Shown: piece by piece, positions 6,142-8,239 of the stretch | Numbering within the stretch: the first letter of the stretch is position 1 | Layout: the number at the start of each line of letters is the position of its first letter | Source: JAZMZS01 sp045586105 | GTDB taxonomy: Bacteria; Bacillota; Clostridia; Oscillospirales; CAG-272 | Direction of reading: 5' to 3' | DNA length: 8,239 nucleotides | NCBI GenBank assembly: GCA_045586105.1 | Contig: JAZMZS010000079.1 | Coordinates: forward strand, 1 to 8,239 | The notes under the pieces: model-generated | What the model saw: only the letters and a program-made list of their open reading frames with translations | Told to the model about the DNA's origin: nothing | Databases searched by the model: none | Made by a program: the position numbers and the translations under genes

Positions 6142-7404
6142 ATGGCTCAGTTCAAAAACAACGATCCGAAAAAGCCGAAGCCCAATGCCGGGCAGGAGGC
6201 TGAGGGCACCGTAGTCAGAAAGAGACTGCGCTCCCCCTCTCCCGACGGGAAGGATCTGATCTATGACGAATCCGAAAAGGAGGTCCAGGTCAGCAAGATC
6301 AACCGCACCCCCACGATCAACACCTTTATTTCGGGAGTGCTCAAATCGGTGATCTACCTGACGTCGGTGCTGATAATCTCGGTCTTTCTCGCTATCGGCG
6401 CCATCGTGATCGGAAACGACGTCTTTGCGCTTGTCAAGGAGGATTTTGTCGTTGAGGTGACCATTCCCGACAACGTCACGCTCGATGAGACGGCGCATAT
6501 TCTCTATGAAAACAAGATAATCAAGTACCCGGGTGTATTCAAGGTCTTCGCGAAGCTCAAGCACGTTGATCCCGAGAAGTTCGTCGGCGGAACCTACAAG
6601 CTCTCCCCATCTATGAACTATGAGCTTCTCTACTCGGCGTTCGTTCCCATCAAGGAGAGAAAGATAGTGCGCCTGACCATTCCCGAGGGCTCGACCGTAA
6701 ACGATATCATCTCGATATTTACCGAGGCGGGCATCGGAACAAGGGATGGCTTTATCGATGCGATAAACAACTTTGATTATTCCGAATACTTCCCATTCCT
6801 CAAGGACGTATACGCCGTATGCACCCCGGACAGAAAATACAAGCTCGAGGGATATCTCTATCCCGACACCTATGACTTTTATTCGGATTCGAAGGAATCG
6901 CAGATAATCTACAAGCTGCTCGAGAACTTCGACGCCAAGTTCTCGGGAGAGATGGTAAACGATGCCAAGGAAGCGGGCTGGACTATGGATCAGATAGTTA
7001 CCATCGCTTCCCTCGTGCAGAAGGAGGCGTACCACTTCGAGGACTACGATCTGATCGCGAGCGTATTCTTCAACCGTCTCGCAAAGCCGGGAACCTACCC
7101 GAAGCTCGAGAGTGATGCAACGACTGTCTATGCGATCGAGCTCGCCACGGGAAAGCGCCCCGAAAAGCTCGGTGATGCGGAGCTTGCCTTCAATAGTCCC
7201 TACAACACCAGAGTCTACAACGGTCTTCCCCCCGGAGCGATCTGCTCCCCCGGATACGATGCGCTGATGTGCGCGATCTACCCCGCAAAGACGAATTACT
7301 ACTTCTTTGTGGCGAACGCCGAAAAGTACAACATCTTCTCGCGTACCTACGAGGAGCACCAGAAGGCAGTCGCACAGGTCATCCGCGAGAGCGAGCAGGA
7401 GTAA
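6142..7404 (+). CDS. mltG: Endolytic murein transglycosylase MltG (YceG-like)
   Basis: A 420-residue bitopic inner-membrane enzyme that cuts nascent glycan strands and ends their elongation. The cytoplasmic N-terminus (about 60 residues) is charged and rich in Lys and Pro. A single helix spans about 68-93. The extracytoplasmic part starts with a LysM-like subdomain (IPDNVTLDETAHILYENKII), repeated in style at IPEGSTVNDIISIFTEAGI. The YceG catalytic domain follows. Its E295 in A-S-L-V-Q-K-E-A aligns with the catalytic Glu of E. coli MltG (E218, EKE). Further family signatures are VFFNRL, YPKLESDATTVYA, the N-S-P-Y-N-T-R-V-Y segment ending GLPPGAICSPG, and YYFFVANAEKYNIFSRTYEEH. The Shine-Dalgarno AAGGAG (6128-6133) is 8 nt from ATG 6142. 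The stop is 29 nt before the zinc-ribbon gene. Confidence 0.96.
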   Translation: MAQFKNNDPKKPKPNAGQEAEGTVVRKRLRSPSPDGKDLIYDESEKEVQVSKINRTPTINTFISGVLKSVIYLTSVLIISVFLAIGAIVIGNDVFALVKEDFVVEVTIPDNVTLDETAHILYENKIIKYPGVFKVFAKLKHVDPEKFVGGTYKLSPSMNYELLYSAFVPIKERKIVRLTIPEGSTVNDIISIFTEAGIGTRDGFIDAINNFDYSEYFPFLKDVYAVCTPDRKYKLEGYLYPDTYDFYSDSKESQIIYKLLENFDAKFSGEMVNDAKEAGWTMDQIVTIASLVQKEAYHFEDYDLIASVFFNRLAKPGTYPKLESDATTVYAIELATGKRPEKLGDAELAFNSPYNTRVYNGLPPGAICSPGYDALMCAIYPAKTNYYFFVANAEKYNIFSRTYEEHQKAVAQVIRESEQE

Positions 7405-7413
7405 CTTCAGATC

Positions 7414-7420
7414 AAGAGGT
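7414..7420 (+). promoter_or_regulatory. Distant Shine-Dalgarno AAGAGGT of the zinc-ribbon gene
   Basis: AAGAGGT is 13 nt from ATG 7434, longer than at the other genes here (5-9 nt), with an AT-only spacer. An in-frame TAA at 7425 rules out any earlier start. Initiation may be weaker than for mltG. Confidence 0.55.
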
Positions 7421-7433
7421 ATAATAATTTTTT

Positions 7434-8084
7434 ATGATAGTAGAACAAACCAAAACGACAGTAGCATACCGCTGTCCGCATTGCGGAGCAGGAATAATGA
7501 GCCCCGTCGGGGTCTTCAAGCTTAATGCGGACCGCCTCGTGCTCAAGTGCCAATGCGGAAACAGCGAAATGTCCATAACCCGCTCGAAGGATGCAAAGAT
7601 CCGCATCGAGGTTCCCTGCCTCATCTGCCGGGCACCGCACAACTTCACCCTCACAGAGTCGCTGTTCTTCTCGGGAAAGCTTTTTCTGCTTCCCTGCCAC
7701 GTATCCGGGCTCGATATATGCATGCTCGGTCAGCAGGAGGAGGTCTCGGAGGCACTCGATTCGAATGCAAGGGAGCTCGAGAAGATGCTCGAGGATGCGG
7801 GGCTTGATTCGCTCGATATCTTCCACCCTGCCGAGGAGGATATAAAGGAGCTGCCCGATTCCCAGATCTACGATATACTCAACCTGCTCGTACGCGAGCT
7901 CGAGTATGACGGGAAGGTCTACTGCGAATGCTCGCAGGGCCCGTATGACGTGTTCTTCTCGGAGGACGGCGAGCATATCGTCGTTGCCTGCGAGAGCTGC
8001 GGTGCTTCATGCGAATTTCCCGCAAACAGCGTCAGCGCGGCGGTGGATTTTCTCAATATCGACGAGATAATATTAAAGCAATAG
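7434..8084 (+). CDS. Hypothetical protein with three predicted zinc ribbons
   Basis: A 216-residue soluble protein that I do not recognise as a named family. Cysteines fall into three paired modules. Module 1 is C14-P-H-C17-G with C39-Q-C41-G. Module 2 is C62-L-I-C65 with C88-H89 (or C96). Module 3 is C164-E-C166 with C186-E-S-C189-G and an extra C193. Each looks like a zinc ribbon of the CxxC...CxC type, with the order reversed in the third. The first two are separated from the last by an acidic, probably helical stretch (about 98-160: EEVSEALDSNARELEKMLEDAG...). There is no membrane segment or catalytic motif. Metal binding is inferred from spacing. The gene follows mltG by 29 nt and is closed by a strong terminator, so it is the last gene of that unit. 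An RNA-, DNA- or protein-binding adaptor role is possible but unproven. Confidence 0.85.
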   Translation: MIVEQTKTTVAYRCPHCGAGIMSPVGVFKLNADRLVLKCQCGNSEMSITRSKDAKIRIEVPCLICRAPHNFTLTESLFFSGKLFLLPCHVSGLDICMLGQQEEVSEALDSNARELEKMLEDAGLDSLDIFHPAEEDIKELPDSQIYDILNLLVRELEYDGKVYCECSQGPYDVFFSEDGEHIVVACESCGASCEFPANSVSAAVDFLNIDEIILKQ

Positions 8085-8085
8085 G

Positions 8086-8110
8086 AAAGTGCGCTTCGGC
8101 GCACTTTTTT
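8086..8110 (+). terminator. Rho-independent terminator after the zinc-ribbon gene
   Basis: AAAGTGCGC (8086-8094) pairs perfectly with GCGCACTTT (8099-8107) across a TTCG tetraloop, and a run of six T ends at 8110. It begins 2 nt after the stop codon and closes the mltG-containing unit. Confidence 0.96.
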
Positions 8111-8113
8111 ATC

Positions 8114-8195
8114 GCATAGGAAATTGCGTTAAATAAGTTTGCACAAAGCGCCCATTCCGACTGTCATCCTCGAGCCTCGCTTGCATAAAATTGCG
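8114..8195 (+). repeat. Short direct repeats GCATA(GG)AAATTGCG after the terminator
   Basis: GCATAGGAAATTGCG (8114-8128) recurs as GCATAAAATTGCG (8183-8195), lacking only the GG. The segment ATAGGAAA at 8116-8123 also matches 8081-8088 at the stop codon and terminator foot. Bases 8111-8239 hold no gene and appear to be an intergenic repeat element running off the window. Confidence 0.6.
8161..8174 (-). repeat. Dispersed repeat core CTCGAGGATGACAG, copy 2 (inverted)
   Basis: CTGTCATCCTCGAG here is the exact reverse complement of 3434-3447. The two copies face each other across 4.7 kb containing five genes. Confidence 0.75.
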
Positions 8196-8209
8196 CAATA
8201 CGTCAGATC

Positions 8210-8230
8210 GATCGCGAGTCGTCGGCGATC
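8210..8230. repeat. Inverted repeat GATCGC/GCGATC
   Basis: GATCGC (8210-8215) and GCGATC (8225-8230) can form a 6-bp stem with a 9-nt loop. It lies in the repeat-like end of the window, and no T-run follows. Confidence 0.5.
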
Positions 8231-8239
8231 ACGTATGAA

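Noticed and set aside
6121..7359. A 412-codon open frame on the - strand opposite mltG
   Set aside because: It mirrors mltG almost exactly, has no recognisable domain or ribosome site, and MltG is certain from its motifs.
7420..7425. TATAAT as a promoter for the zinc-ribbon gene
   Set aside because: No -35-like hexamer lies 16-18 bp upstream, and the bases overlap the ribosome-site spacer in an otherwise tight operon.

Overview
The window looks like a stretch of chromosome from a Gram-positive anaerobe of the class Clostridia, possibly Oscillospirales-like. The grounds are strong AGGAG-type Shine-Dalgarno sites at every gene, a TTGACA promoter in an AT-rich leader, a CPBP protease, a Firmicutes-style MltG, and intergenic arrays of small GC-rich hairpins. 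The organism call is an inference; nothing here fixes the genus. All recognisable genes are on the + strand, and I see no phage, insertion sequence, CRISPR, tRNA or rRNA.

Layout. Bases 1-1041 hold the 3' part of an RlmD/RlmCD-type 23S rRNA uracil-C5 methyltransferase; its N-terminus lies outside the window. A 13-bp tandem duplication sits on its stop codon. A divergent cyclase/kynurenine-formamidase-like protein (1064-1666) follows, then a membrane-anchored probable beta-propeller protein (1722-2678), then a small membrane protein of the CrtO acyltransferase family (2691-3248). Spacings are 22, 55 and 12 nt, so these could be one transcript.

Bases 3249-3558 carry no gene. They hold a run of short hairpins separated by ATATCGC/ATTTCGC/ATTTCAC-like spacers, with a CTCGAGGATGACAG core inside. 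The array ends 5 nt before the ribosome site of an EamA/DMT transporter (3559-4455).

A probable promoter (4466-4498) then starts a second set of genes: a DJ-1/PfpI protein (4531-5079), a CPBP intramembrane protease with its catalytic motifs intact (5187-6119), the endolytic transglycosylase MltG (6142-7404), and an unfamiliar protein with three predicted zinc ribbons (7434-8084). A textbook Rho-independent terminator closes this set at 8086-8110. The last 130 bases are repeat-like intergenic DNA and contain an inverted copy of the CTCGAGGATGACAG core.

The MltG-CPBP pair points to cell-envelope work (glycan chain termination and membrane proteolysis). The first set mixes RNA modification with what may be lipid or surface functions. 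The least explained items are the hairpin array in front of the transporter, the triple-zinc-ribbon protein beside mltG, the CrtO-like acyltransferase with no carotenoid genes visible, and the cyclase with altered metal-site residues. I see no convincing new defence or mobile system.
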